Notes: generated from the sequence alone by a model not told the origin. 64,000 nt of DNA from Symsagittifera roscoffensis (GCF_963678635.1 NC_087066.1:2451745-2515744); one strand, 5' to 3'; numbered from the stretch's first letter, positions 22,530 through 33,274 are shown. Numbers and translations: made by a program.

Positions 22530-22850
22530 CAGTAGCGGATTTAGGGGGGGGGCAGGGGGTAGGACCCTCTCCCCCTCAGGGATTCGGCACCCTGCAGCCC
22601 CAAAGCCTCCCTTGCATTTTTTGAGATATCCATGTTTAGCTGACAGACCTGGAAATTTTTCTAAAGGCGCATTTGTTGCCAACTATACTAGCTTTGAAGG
22701 CGGTGCGGTGCGCACGCTGGAAAAAAGCGTTTTTTTTTATCGAAGTTTTCAAAAAAATGCCTAAAAGCGCTGAAATTTTGGTCAAATTATCAAATTAGGG
22801 TCTTCATAGTGGTTAGGGAGAGCTCAAAAGATCAATTTGGTCGACCTAAA
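22530..22850. repeat. MITE-like repeat with CAG-AGCGGA-type end
   Basis: It begins cagtagcggatttaggggg and contains a G-rich/C-rich stretch. It ends near agagctcaaaagatcaatttggtcgacctaaaa, which resembles, in inverted orientation, parts of the repeats at 57129 and 58347. Those begin cagaagcgg and contain aggtcgatccaattgattttccgagctctc. It is therefore a dispersed non-coding family. Open frames through it are chance. Confidence 0.45.
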
Positions 22851-23042
22851 AAATATGTAGAAAAATTGCTCCTGATCAGATTAGATTGCAAACAATTTAT
22901 AATTTTCAAGTTGATCGTTTTTCTCCAAAGTTCGAAAATTTTAAATTTATCTTTTTTTGCGATTTCTCGAATCAATTGGCTCTTTTACAAATGTCTGTTG
23001 AAGCGTTGTATTTTTTCCGAAAACAGGAGCTTACCTTCACCA

Positions 23043-23254
23043 TGTTGTGATTTAGTATTTTAGTATGTTATAACTTTGACCTCTATTGTCTTTTCAAGTA
23101 CCAGTTAATGTTCACTCTACGAAGTCCATTGGACATCGAGTCACTAGTTGCTCTTTTTAGACGACAGTCAGTTTTAATTCACACACTACTTTTTATTTTG
23201 TTTTAATCTTAGTTAGATACATTAGTTACCAGTGGTAAACATACACTTTTATTA
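23043..23254 (+). repeat. 5' LTR of element B
   Basis: Starts TGTTGTGATTTAG and ends CTTTTATTA, not the canonical CA. The last A is also the first base of the gag ATG. It matches 33063-33274. Confidence 0.9.
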
Positions 23255-24285
23255 TGGCGCAGTCAACAACTGATTCGAACCTGCGGGGAATACCCACCTT
23301 TTGGCCGAACCACACGGTAGAACCTCCAACCAAAGGAACAACTGGATAGACCAATTCCATTTGGCTATAATTGCGAAGGAAAACTTAGACATAGACAATC
23401 TCAAATAACCAGTGAAAGGGGAGACGACGTAACCGATCCTAGAAGGCGCCCAGGAGTCAGAAACTGACCAACAGAGGAAAGCCAGGGAGGCCAGGAACAA
23501 AAAAGTAAGGCGAGTCTACGAACACGCTGAAGAGAAAAGACTAGCAGAAGAAAACGGAAATTCGGAGGAATGAGGAGATATGAGGCCGACAAAAAAGTAA
23601 AGTCAATCCTACGGCCTTAGGAGCGGAAGGCAAAAGAGTTTTCGCCCAGAAACATCCAAGGGTAAAAGTCCTAGGAATCTCATTCAAGGATTTTTACGAA
23701 CTGCTAGAGTCGGTTTTCATCAAACCAAATAATATAACATTTGAACGATATAAATTATTGAACAGGAAACAAAAGGATAGAGAATCCTACGAACAATTTT
23801 GGGGCGCGTTATCAGATTTAGCAAGATCATGTGAAATTGGAATCAAGGCAGAACAGGAGTGGATCAGAGACGTATTTATTTTAAACATGAAAAATTGCGA
23901 CTTACAACGTAGACTAATTTCGGAAACTTTCAATCCATTGGATGCACTCAACCAAGCAATCATCGACGAAAAAAGCTACTGTAACCACCTCAAACTAACA
24001 AATATGACAAGATCATTCAACACGACAGAAAGTAGCGGGAGAGTGTATAAGAATTTCAACAATGTAAAAAAAAAGGAACCAAGCTTGAACATAGAAGGAT
24101 CGAATACTTGTATCAAATGCGGGAATGCGTTTACCAAGGGTCATCTGAATGTGTGTCCGGCAAAAGAAATTGTGTGTAATATTCGTAAATATAAAGGGCT
24201 ATTTGGAAGACTTTGTAAATCGAAAGGAAGAAAACCCGCTGTAAATATTGTAGATGAAACTGTAAATAGTCAGAATTGTTCATAA
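23254..24285 (+). pseudogene. Element B Gag, broken
   Basis: The ATG at 23254 spans the LTR/PBS junction (MAQ... GIPTFWPN, parallel to MAQ... GIPVFWAS in A). The frame is lost by about 23340, then a clear capsid-like part reappears at about 23690-24285. It has YEQFWGALSDLAR, WIRDVFILNMK and FNPLDALNQAI. The first zinc motif CIKCGNAFTKGHLNVC (C-x2-C-x7-H-x3-C) is intact. The second lacks its second Cys (CNIR) and its His (KGLFGRLC). Confidence 0.75.
23255..23281 (+). other. Primer-binding site of element B (tRNA-Ser-like)
   Basis: TGGCGCAGTC immediately follows the LTR and GATTCGAACC lies seven bases on. These correspond to the acceptor-end and T-loop complements of an animal tRNA-Ser, with a 2-base spacing difference. 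The site lies inside the first codons of gag (MAQSTTDSN). Confidence 0.65.
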
Positions 24286-24299
24286 TTCCCCAGAAGACC

Positions 24300-25050
24300 T
24301 TCAAGCAAGAAGCGAAGAGAATTTTTGCGGAGTGATTAACGCGTGGACCGAAGAAGGGATAAGCGACAACGACGACTATTCTGTCCTTGACATCAGAACA
24401 ATCTACAATACCAAGGGCTTGGAAACCAAGAAATTAGTCAACAACGGATTGGTAGACGACGCTATAGTCAATTTGAACATTCCAGTGGATTCGGCAAGCC
24501 CAGTGTGCTTCCTGAAGCAAAATGTCCTACACGATTTGAAGTTCAGAAATCCACAATTGAAGATACACCCAGTAGAGAAGAAAATTAGGGAACTATACTG
24601 AGGATTCACCAACGACACAATCAACATCATCGGGAAAGTGGTAGTGAGATTACAATCCAATGGATGGATCGCGGAAGAAACTCCATTTTTTATCACTTCT
24701 GGACATGAGAGGAACATCCAGGGAAACGATAACCTACCGAGAATTGGAATCGAGATAGCTCAACGACAGCCTCTACTACCCGTCAACAACATAACAAGCC
24801 CAGTGTTGTATAAGTTAAATAACCATTCAGACACAATCCTTAATCTGTATCATAAGTACAAAGGATTATTTAACAGAATGGGAAAATACCATTGGACAGA
24901 AAAGTTACACATTTCCACTCCCCATTCAAACCTATCCAAACCAAAGGTAGAAGAGTTCTCCTACATTTACTCGATAACGTAAAAATGGAACTAAATAGAA
25001 TGGAAAAAGAGGGGCATATCGCGAAGTTAAACAAATGAGATGAAGATTGT
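24300..25050 (+). pseudogene. Element B protease and linker, broken
   Basis: The VNLNIPVDSASPVCFLKQ segment corresponds to the retroviral-type aspartic protease active site, but the usual D-T/S-G reads DSA. A stop at 24601 separates it from a downstream protease-like frame (24638-24982). Frames change before RT. Confidence 0.6.
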
Positions 25051-25920
25051 TTTATAATCCAATAGTGATTACAAGAAAAAAAGACGGTAGCATCAAGTTG
25101 GCATTAGATTCGAAACTATTAAATAATCAGATATTCAAGAACAAATATCAAAGGCCAAATATACATGAACTGATCGACAACATAGCGCTCCAACTGTCAA
25201 GCAAAGAGTCAGGAGAAATTTGCTTTAGTAGTCTAGACCTAAAGAATGCGTACAGCCAACTACAATTATGCATAGACAGAGCAAACATTGTAACTTTAGC
25301 TTTGTGGGGGGCGAAACCACTGGGACCTATAGGTTTTTAACTGGATTTTACGGATTGGGTGATATGCCAAACGAATTTCAGAGGGTGATGGATTCTTTAA
25401 TGAAAGACATTCCTTTTACCAATTGTTATATCGACGACATTTTAATAGCTTCGAAAGGTTCATTGAATGAACACAAATCGACATTAACAAACATTTTAAA
25501 CATTTTGGAAAACAAAAATATGGCGGTAAAATGGGAGAAATGTGCATTTTTCTAAAGAGAAATAGAGTGGCTAGGTTTCGAGATATCAAATTTGGGCGTA
25601 AAACCATTGATGGGAAAATCAGATTCGATAAAAACCTAACAAACCCCAAAAACTTATCAGAACTCAGGTCTTTCTTTCGGTCGATCAATCAGTATATGAA
25701 ATTTGTCCCGAACATGTCTTCCTTAAGTTATCCCTTACGACCACTTCTCGTAAAGAAATCAGTTTACCAATGGAACGACGAACATACTAAGGCGTTTGAA
25801 GAACTAAAACAACAGATAGTGAACATAAGAGAGAATAATCGATTTGACATAAAAAGGATGTCAAGACTAAAGACAGACACTCCTCATAGCGGTCTGGGGG
25901 CCACCCTAGAACATTAAGAT
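25047..25920 (+). pseudogene. Element B reverse transcriptase, frameshifted
   Basis: RT blocks are spread over three frames: VITRKKDGSIKLALDSK, SLDLKNAYSQLQL, TGTYRFLTGFYGLGDMP, CYIDDILIASKGS (YIDD box) and the SELRSFFRSINQYMKF thumb segment. Frame changes lie near 25300 and 25550. The beginning of RNase H (TDTPHSGLGATLEH, with the first Asp context altered) runs to the stop near 25917. Confidence 0.8.
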
Positions 25921-26011
25921 GGGGAGATTTGTGTAAAAATAGCATTCGCTTCCCGATTTTTAAATAATCACGAAAGTAACGAACAAACATGCGACAAACG
26001 AACTTGAATTA

Positions 26012-26371
26012 TTGAGAGTAGTCTGGGCGACAGAGAATTTTGAAAATTACTTGTATGGTGCTGAATTCGAAATCGTAACGGACCATACGGCATTGTTATC
26101 AGCACTAAATGTAAATCAGAGTAACAAAACTATGCACAGCAGACTACCCCGTTGGGTAAACCGATTTTTACCATTTAATTTCAAGATCAAACACATACCG
26201 GGAAAAGAAATGGGATTTACAGATTTAATGTCGAGATTAACTTCAGAAAAAGCACTCCCAACCTCACACTATGATAGCGAATTTGTAGTGGCTACAGTAC
26301 AAAAGATTGTAGAAAACCTCTCTGTAAATAGAGATTGTAAAAAGAAAAATTGTAAAAAGAACGAATTGTAA
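26012..26371 (+). pseudogene. Element B RNase H C-terminal part
   Basis: LRVVWATENFENYLYG, EIVTDHTALLSALNVNQSNK and the RWVNRFLPFNFKIKHIPGKEMG segment match the corresponding region of element A. It ends in a Lys/Asn-rich stretch and a stop. Confidence 0.75.
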
Positions 26372-26765
26372 AAACCAGTGGATGGAAATACGATCAGTCA
26401 CTTGGATTGTAATAATCCAATGGGCGGAAAGAAAAAATTATCGCTGAGCATCCAACGGTCGTTCTTGTCGAATATTTTGAATTACGTAAACGACGCTGTT
26501 AGAATTTGTAATTCCAATCACTCACGTTCAGAGTCCTGTACAAGTGGTTGCGTTCCACTAATTTTATCAAAATTTGATTTCAATTATTTTTTTTTATCAG
26601 ATAAAACTTTTTATTTTTTCTTGCCCAGGCAATACTATCAAGTAACCAGTCGTTAAATTCAGATCAGAAAAAAACATTAGAAAATTTCATTACATCAGTG
26701 AACTTGTTAAAAATTTCCATCAGGGCAGAAAAGGAAGAATTTTATTAAACTTTAATAACGATACA

Positions 26766-28119
26766 ATGTCAGACTTACACAAAAAGTTCTTGGCCAAGTA
26801 CAAGGGAGATCTCAAATTACCAGACACCCCGTTATCTCTCGCAGATCATTGTTCAAACAAGCTAATCAAACTGATGACGGATGAAGACGAAATCCTCAAG
26901 GAATTAAAGAAGGCGGTAGAGGAAAGCAGATCATTGGATAAATTCGGAGCCTACCTAAAGAACTTTCAGAGGGACATTCACATGAAAAAAGGACTGTTTT
27001 TTAACGATAACTTATTGATAGTACCGGCTGCTTTAAGATCACCATTCCTGTCACTTCTTCACGAAACACACCCAGGACAGTTCGGGATGAAACCCTTGGC
27101 AGAAAACATCTGTTGGCCACACCTATACAGAGGGATCTACCATCACGGAAAAATTTGCATTCAGTACATCATGGCCGGTAAGAACCTAAAAGCGTTACTA
27201 GGGACAAACAAAACGGAGAAATTACCGATTCTGACCGAACCAAGCAAAGAAGTAGATTTAGACTTTGCGGGCTCATTGGACAAAAGTTGGGGTAACTCAA
27301 AGTACCTTATGTTATGCATCGATCACTTCTCAAAGTTCCCGTCAGCAAAAGTAGTGAACACACCTCGGTTTCTTCAATTTTAAACTTCATGACAAATTAT
27401 TGCCATCTTCACGGATTTCCAAAGTCTATTAGAGCTGACCATGGGTCATGTTTTATTTCTTTCAATTTTGAAACTTCTGCGAGAAGAACAATATTAAATT
27501 AATCCTATGTACGGTTGGGGATCATAGATCCAACGGAGTAGTAGAAAGACTCATTTACACTGTTAAAGCTAGGCTACGGGCAATGTCGTTCAACGATCCA
27601 AAACCATCTTCAAATACGGCTATTGATAAAATCATTTGGAATATTCGTTCGACGAAACAATCATCCATTGGATGCTCTCCTTTCTCAAAACATTTCAATA
27701 GATCTGCCAACACCTTCTGGAAATCTTTGGTCCCTCACGCGATTAGTTTAGATAAGGGGAAGTCAATCCTATCAATGGATAGAGTACAAGACTGGGGAGC
27801 TGACGACGCGTTTAAAGATGGCTATCTGGAAAACAGAGCAATGGACGAAAGGGGGTACGAGAGCGACCCTGCGGACAAAGCAGACAGAAACCTCCAGCGA
27901 GCCCCACTGTCAAACCCTTTCTGCCAAAGGGGTAACTGGTTTAGGAGGACAGTTAACAGGAAGGAAGGCGAACCTTACTTTAAACCACTTGGGGGTAAGC
28001 CTCTGTCAGACACGAAGCATGAGGTTACATTAGACAACGGACATGTGATCAGAAGATCGGACTTGGTTTTTAACAAAATCCAACCATCAGCACCTAGGAC
28101 ATCCGACCGAATTCGCTAA
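26766..28119 (+). pseudogene. Element B integrase, broken
   Basis: The zinc region is LHETHPGQFGMK... ICWPHLYRG with degraded Cys residues (the usual CRSC reads IQYIM). The catalytic core follows: VDLDFAGSLDK (first Asp), MLCIDHFSKFPSA, IRADHGSCF (second Asp) and, in another frame, a VERLI-type block after 27530. The C-terminal segment 27583-28119 ends HVIRRSDLVFNK. Frames change near 27380 and 27505. Confidence 0.75.
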
Positions 28120-28637
28120 TTAATAACAAAGGTTTAGCAGGCAAGCGAAAAAGAAACTCTCCCTCAAAGAGACCAGATTCAATTGTAGGAGTCCCTTCAA
28201 CGAGTTACACGCCAACGGTAGGAAAGACAAATAAAAGGAGGAGAACCAACACCCCGAGCACGAAAGGTTCAAAGATCTCCTTTAATAGTTCAGATTCATC
28301 GTTCGAATTAGACCTTTGGGATAAAGTTATCGACGACTACTTGGGTACGGAAGCGGAAACTGTATATAATACACCGACTGTTAATTACCATAGTGATTTA
28401 GATTAGCCAAGAAGTACCGTACAAAGCCAAACGAACACTCAGACAGCGATCACTATCCCAACGAGCACAAGCGATGACCCAATTAGATTGGACAGCTCTT
28501 CGGAGAAGACAGTGGAGACATCAAAAACTCCGATATCTATCAAACCCCGCTCAAGAAGGAACCCAGGTCCCCCTAAAATTTACGGAGACAAGCGTTTTAT
28601 CGATCAAGTGACGCTTGCAACGGAGACCAACAGTGCA
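28120..28637 (+). pseudogene. Element B pol C-terminus, upstream of LINE insertion
   Basis: Ser/Thr-rich charged tail with a RRNPGPPKIYGDKRFIDQV motif, the basic C-terminal motif of this lineage. The frame is open from 28488 and is cut at 28637, within codons of the 12-bp target duplication. Confidence 0.6.
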
Positions 28638-29606
28638 TCATTTGGCAAGTCCCAAACTGCCACAGTATGGTGCAGGTCCCGGAAGGAGAGAGCCTTTTTG
28701 CGGTGGGATCAACAACCAGAGGACTACGAGGACTCCGGTTGCAAACTTTCTGGATCGGGAGCGACGACCCGGCCTCTGCTACCAGCAGACCAACGTCAAA
28801 CTCCTCTCACCGGGCGCCCATGCGTGGGACCCTCGGCCGGGTTTTTGTTATCGGATCAGCCTAAGCCGGCGAGTCTGATCCGCACCCTCGTACTAAGAGC
28901 CGGCGTCGAGCCAAACCCTGGACCACCCAGACGCCCTCAGACACTGAAATCCCCCTGCACGGTGTGCACTGAAACCTGGGGAGGCGGCACCACCGTATGG
29001 TGCCACTGCTGCGGAAGCTGGATCCACCAGCGGTGCAGCGGCCTTCGGACTGTGGCCGAATGGCACAGAGACTACGTCTGCCCGAGGTGTCCACCAGTCA
29101 CGCTTTTCAGTGCACCCACACCCTCTCAAGTAACCACCCAGACTGTCGACCCTCCAACCCCCACTACACCACCCCAACCCACCAAAAGAGATCCCATCCC
29201 ACCTCCAAATCCACGACCCCGACAACCGAAGGCAGAGCCACTGACGTTCCTGCAACTAAATTGCAACGGGATACGGAACAAAACAACAGAACTGTGCCGT
29301 TTTCTCCGTACCCGTAAGATCAAAGTGGCCGCTTTGCAGGAGACAAAGCTCACCGCCAAAGGGAAAGACCCAGTCTTTGAAGACTACACTATAGTCCGAA
29401 AAGACCGAGGAAGCGGAGCCGGCGGAGGACTTATGTTTCTCGTGCACCACACAATCCCTTTCACCCCTGTGGACGAGAACACACCTCCTGGCGAGCGCCT
29501 TGAACACCAATCGATTCAAATCCCACTCCTAAACGAGGTGCTCACAATAAGAAACGTGTACATCCCCCCAGCAGTAGCTGCCCCCCGAACTTCACCCCCT
29601 CGTTGA
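28638..29606 (+). pseudogene. LINE N-terminal region: 2A-like motif, PHD finger, endonuclease start
   Basis: Read in frame with the interrupted element B tail. A 2A-like motif, GVEPNPGP, at 28902-28925 is preceded by a hydrophobic run (LIRTLVLRA). A PHD-type finger follows (CTVC... WCHCCGSWIHQRC... YVCPRC). Endonuclease block 1 is FLQLNCNGIRNK, then LQETKL and the RKDRGSGAGGGLMFL block. The frame ends at 29606, and the endonuclease continues in another frame. Confidence 0.75.
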
Positions 29607-30030
29607 CCCCTTTCCTCGAGACTAGATGCTCCCTGATACTGGGCGACATCAACGCACACGACCCCATTTGGTGCTCGTCCATTCAGGACTCGCGCGGAGA
29701 GACCCTAGCCGACGAAATTGAGGCATCGAGCTTTGGAGCGCTGAACACACCCACAGCGACCCGTATGCCAACTTCGGGCCAGGCAACCTCCTGACGTATC
29801 CCTTGCCTCAGAAGATCTCCTGTCGAAACTGAGCTGGGAGACGGAAACCACGCTGAGCTCCGACCACCTGCCAGTCATCATCCGACTATCAACCAGTCCC
29901 CTGACAATTCCAGCCCCGAACAAGACCTTCACAAACTTCCTCCGCGCGGACTGGGACGGCTTCAAGTCGGAAACAGATGCTGCGTTCGCGTCTCTCGAGG
30001 AGCAGCCCGATCCCTACAAAGGAGAAAGGT
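29590..30030 (+). pseudogene. LINE endonuclease C-terminal half, frameshifted
   Basis: ILGDINAHDPIWCS (the GDFNAH-type block) lies in one frame to about 29790. SPDVSLAS... SSDHLPVIIRLS (catalytic SDH block) follows in another from about 29795. The frame then runs into the RT region. Confidence 0.7.
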
Positions 30031-31469
30031 TGTTCCGCGAGATCGTAAACAAGGCAGCCAAGCACCACATCCCGTCTGGCCGTCTCCCAACGAGCACTCC
30101 AGGCCTACCGCCAGAAGCGGCCAAGCTCACCAGCCAACGCGATGCCCTGAGGACAAACAACCCCAGATCCCCAGACTTGCCACTCCTCAACAACAAAATC
30201 GAGATGATCCTCAGGAAGTCCCAAACTGCCCGATGGCACGAATACCTCCAGACATTTGATCACAAAACAAAACCAGAGAAACTCTGGAGGACCATTCGTA
30301 CCATTGACGGCAAAAAACGCGACCCGCCAAACCCGTCCATCAGGTTTGACGGACGCACATACACCCGACCTAAGGACCAAGCCAGACTTTTCAACAAGCA
30401 TTTGACGGCCCCAATCAAACATGAAAGCTCAAAAGAGAACCGAGTCATCAAACGCAAATTGAAGTCACTTTCCCTCGAAACCCCCATACAGACGACCCCA
30501 TCCCAAGTCAGCAAGGCGATCCGCAAGTGCGAGAGTTCGAAGGCGTGCGGCTCCGATGGGCTAAACGCACTGCATTTGAAAAACCTCGGACAGCACGGTG
30601 TCGCCTGGCTGACCAAAGTTTTCAATGGCTCCCTCGCAAAGTCCCAAATCCCCGCCATTTGGAAAAAATCAATTGTCATACCACTACTCAAGCCCGGAAA
30701 ACCCCCACAGGACTGGTACTCCTACCGCCCCGTCTCGTTACTCTGCCCCGCTGTCAAAATTTTGGAAGCCTGCATCCTCCCAATACTTCAATCCCACCTG
30801 ACCCCAGAACCACACCAACACGGCTTCCCCCCCCCCCCCCTCCACTCAACCACAACTGCCCTGCTCGAAATCTCCAGCGCGGTCGCCGACGGTTTCAACC
30901 AAAAGAAACCGGCAGACCGCACGGTACTGGTGACATTAGACCTTTCCAAGGCCTTTGATATGGTATGTCACCGCACCCTGCTGGAGAAATTGAGCAGAAC
31001 TTCACTACCCCCTTCGCTGACCCGCTGGCTCTCAGGGTACCTGACCGGCCGCCAAGCACGCACCCTTTTCCGCGGTGAGACATCTCCCGCCAGAATTGTC
31101 CGAACAGGTGTTCCGCAAGGCTCAGTCATATCACCGACTCTGATTAACTCCTACGTTGGCTCCCTCCCCTCCCCTCCCGAGGGTGTCAACGTGGTGAGCT
31201 ACGCAGACGACGTGACGCCCTGGGCCAGCGGGCCGAAGATCAATATCATCACCGCTAAGTTGCAGCCATACCTCGACTCCCTAACGTCCTACTTTCAATC
31301 CCTCAAACTCGCACTCTCCCCCGGAAAATGCGCTGTAACAATACTCACGCCTGACACCAAGGAATGCAACATACAACCACACTTGACGGTGGCAGATATC
31401 CCGTTCAAGTTGGAAAAACACCCCAAAGTACTTGGTGTCAGGTTTGACCCGATGTTCAAGTTCGGGTAA
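30030..31469 (+). CDS. LINE reverse transcriptase segment
   Basis: About 480 codons open. It contains the RT0-RT7 blocks: SYRPVSLLCPAVKILE, HQHGF, VLVTLDLSKAFDMV, RTGVPQGSVISPTL and NVVSYADDVTPWASG (YADD catalytic box). A poly-C run at 30830-30841 lies between HGF and the following Thr-rich segment. The stop at 31467 is followed by open sequence in shifted frames, so the C-terminal end is detached. Confidence 0.85.
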   Translation: MFREIVNKAAKHHIPSGRLPTSTPGLPPEAAKLTSQRDALRTNNPRSPDLPLLNNKIEMILRKSQTARWHEYLQTFDHKTKPEKLWRTIRTIDGKKRDPPNPSIRFDGRTYTRPKDQARLFNKHLTAPIKHESSKENRVIKRKLKSLSLETPIQTTPSQVSKAIRKCESSKACGSDGLNALHLKNLGQHGVAWLTKVFNGSLAKSQIPAIWKKSIVIPLLKPGKPPQDWYSYRPVSLLCPAVKILEACILPILQSHLTPEPHQHGFPPPPLHSTTTALLEISSAVADGFNQKKPADRTVLVTLDLSKAFDMVCHRTLLEKLSRTSLPPSLTRWLSGYLTGRQARTLFRGETSPARIVRTGVPQGSVISPTLINSYVGSLPSPPEGVNVVSYADDVTPWASGPKINIITAKLQPYLDSLTSYFQSLKLALSPGKCAVTILTPDTKECNIQPHLTVADIPFKLEKHPKVLGVRFDPMFKFG

Positions 31470-32308
31470 CATTGCAGGGTCGCTGCCTCCAACGCCTCCA
31501 GGGCGGTCAACGCCATGAAGGCCTTGGCAGGCACGGACTGGGGTCAGGACACGGAAACGCTACTCGTGACCTTCAAAGCCTTGGTCAGGCCTCGTCTCGA
31601 ATACGCGGCCCCAGTTTGGTCTACAGTCGCATCCGAGACCAGTGTCAAGCGTCTGCAGACCATCAAAAACGCGGCTCTGCGGGTCGCCACCGGGAACCAT
31701 CTATTGGCCCCCCAAAGCCACCTACACGAAGAGACGCAGGTGCTCCCGGTGAAAGCCCACACGGCAATGCTTGCAACACAACATCTTTTGGCTTGCCACC
31801 TCCCCGAACACCCTGGTCAGAGACTCCTCGAGAAACCTCCTCCCCCCCGCAAAATGAAACCCACACTAGTCTCTGGCCATGCCCCCGTCTGGAACACCTC
31901 CTTGAAGGCGTTGGCCTGCCGCTACCACCGAAGGAGTACCGACGGCTCCTGAAAACTGTGCACACAAAGACGGTGGCGACGACAACCCAGTCGTATCCAC
32001 CGTCTGGAGTCCTCGGCACAAGACCCCCTCCTGTCAACGTCCGAGAGGAGAAGACCCTACCCAGACGTACTCGGAGGACCCTCAGCCAACTTCGGTCCGG
32101 CTACAGTCAACACCTGTTGTCGTACCGGGCCAGGCTCGAACCAGAACAAGGGTCCTCCTGTCCCCTCTGCCATACAGCCCCCCACACGACTGCCCACCTG
32201 TTCCAGTGCCCCACAAACCCCACTAACCTCCCCCTCACTGCCCTTTGGACAAACCCGGTGGAAGCCGCCCGTTTCATTGACCTGGCCGGGGTACACCCCA
32301 CAATGTAG
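31470..32308 (+). pseudogene. LINE C-terminal region with zinc-knuckle-like tail
   Basis: It continues in two frames. RVAASNASRAVNAMKAL... RPRLEYAAPVWS (the post-RT block of this LINE group) runs to about 31950. A second frame ends CPLCHTAPHTTAHLFQCP... ALWTNPVEAARFIDL and stops at 32306. The Cys/His tail is typical of Ingi-related LINEs. Confidence 0.7.
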
Positions 32309-32343
32309 GGCCCCGGCGAGAGCCAACTACAACAACAACAACA

Positions 32344-32700
32344 ACCAACAGTGCAGTAGACTCCGACGACGAACTTCTAATTACGTTCTCCAGCGCAAAG
32401 AGTCCACGAACTAAAATGACTTACTGTACGGTGTCCCCTTCGGATTATCTGACATCAATTGAAGATATACCACGGCACACAACACCGGTGGCGGAAACCA
32501 CACAAGGCTCCTCCTCAACACCCTCCTCTCGAACAACAAAGGTCGCATGTTTACCATCTCCATTGGTAGAAGTTGGTATTAATACTCAGGATGATGACGG
32601 CAGCAACATATCTTCGGGAATTGACGCCGATGTAAGGAGGGAGGTCGATAGCTTTTATGATAGATATAACGCCACGAACGTAAACTCCGAAAACTTTTAA
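32344..32700 (+). pseudogene. Element B pol C-terminus, downstream of LINE insertion
   Basis: The second copy of the 12-bp duplication resumes the same reading frame as 28488-28637. It runs through a Ser/Thr/Asp-rich tail to TAA at 32698. This confirms that the LINE split one ORF. 32701-33062 is the element's 3' untranslated part up to the purine tract. Confidence 0.65.
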
Positions 32701-33062
32701 ACTCTGGTAACATTATATCTTTCTTATTTGCTCGAGCTTTTATCCACTAGATGACCCATTTTTTGTTTAGTTAGTGATTTAGTTAGTTCGCCTTAATTGT
32801 GTAAATGCTACATAACCCCAGTTGTACATATCATTTTGTACATTCAGTGTTGATATCTGTGTAAACCTGTAAGTAGCCTGTATATATTACCACATAATCA
32901 CCTCCATTGTAATTTGTACTCTCTGTAAATTTCCATTGGTGCTAAACGCGGTTACTTTTTGTTTCAATTTTGGCCCTGGACGAAGCGAGGGTAGATGGAG
33001 TATATGTGTGATATTGGCTACATCGACGAGCAGGCAGATATTAATTTTTGTGCAGTGGGGAA

Positions 33063-33274
33063 TGTGGTGATTTAGTATTTTAGTATGTTATAACCTTGAC
33101 CTCTTTTGTCTAATCAAGTACCAGTTAATGTTCACTCTACGAAGTCCATTGGACTTCGAGTCACTAGTTGCTCTTTTTAGACGACAGTCAGTTTTAATTC
33201 ATACATTACTTTTTATTCTGTTTTAATCTTAGTTAGATACAATAGTTACCAGTGGTAAACATACACTTTTATTA
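33063..33274 (+). repeat. 3' LTR of element B
   Basis: 212 bp, about ten mismatches to 23043-23254. Preceded by AGTGGGGAA and followed by the CACCA duplication at 33275-33279. Confidence 0.9.

Larger units (their letters stand above)
28638..32343 (+). mobile_element. Nested Ingi/Vingi-type non-LTR retrotransposon (dead)
   Basis: A 3.7-kb GC-rich insertion in element B, flanked by a 12-bp duplication ACCAACAGTGCA (28626-28637 and 32344-32355). It ends in an ACA/CAA-repeat tail (32329-32343), typical of some LINEs. It encodes a 2A-like motif, a PHD-type zinc finger, an apurinic-type endonuclease, RT and a C-terminal Cys/His segment. Several frame breaks (near 29600, 29790, 31470 and 31940) show that it is inactive. 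Clade assignment rests on endonuclease wording (LQLNCNGIRNK, ALQETKL) and the CPLCHTAPHTTAHLFQCP tail. Confidence 0.88.
23043..33274 (+). mobile_element. Ty3/gypsy LTR retrotransposon B, interrupted by a LINE
   Basis: 10,232 bp including a nested 3.7-kb LINE. It has 212-bp LTRs, a CACCA target duplication (23038-23042 and 33275-33279), a tRNA-Ser-type PBS and a purine-rich tract AGTGGGGAA (33054-33062) before the 3' LTR. Gag, protease, RT, RNase H and integrase are in the normal order but broken by many stops and shifts. The LTRs differ at about ten of 212 positions by eye, so B is clearly older than A. Unlike A, it retains the integrase core region. Confidence 0.92.

Noticed and set aside
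28550-28580. A second NPGPP motif in element B's pol tail as a 2A site
   Set aside because: It sits in the basic RRNPGPPK context common to pol C-termini of this lineage and lacks the upstream D/G-x-E-x and hydrophobic run.
28893-32326. Numerous long antisense and alternative-frame ORFs across the LINE
   Set aside because: They are a consequence of high GC content; only the frames with endonuclease, RT and Cys/His motifs are meaningful.
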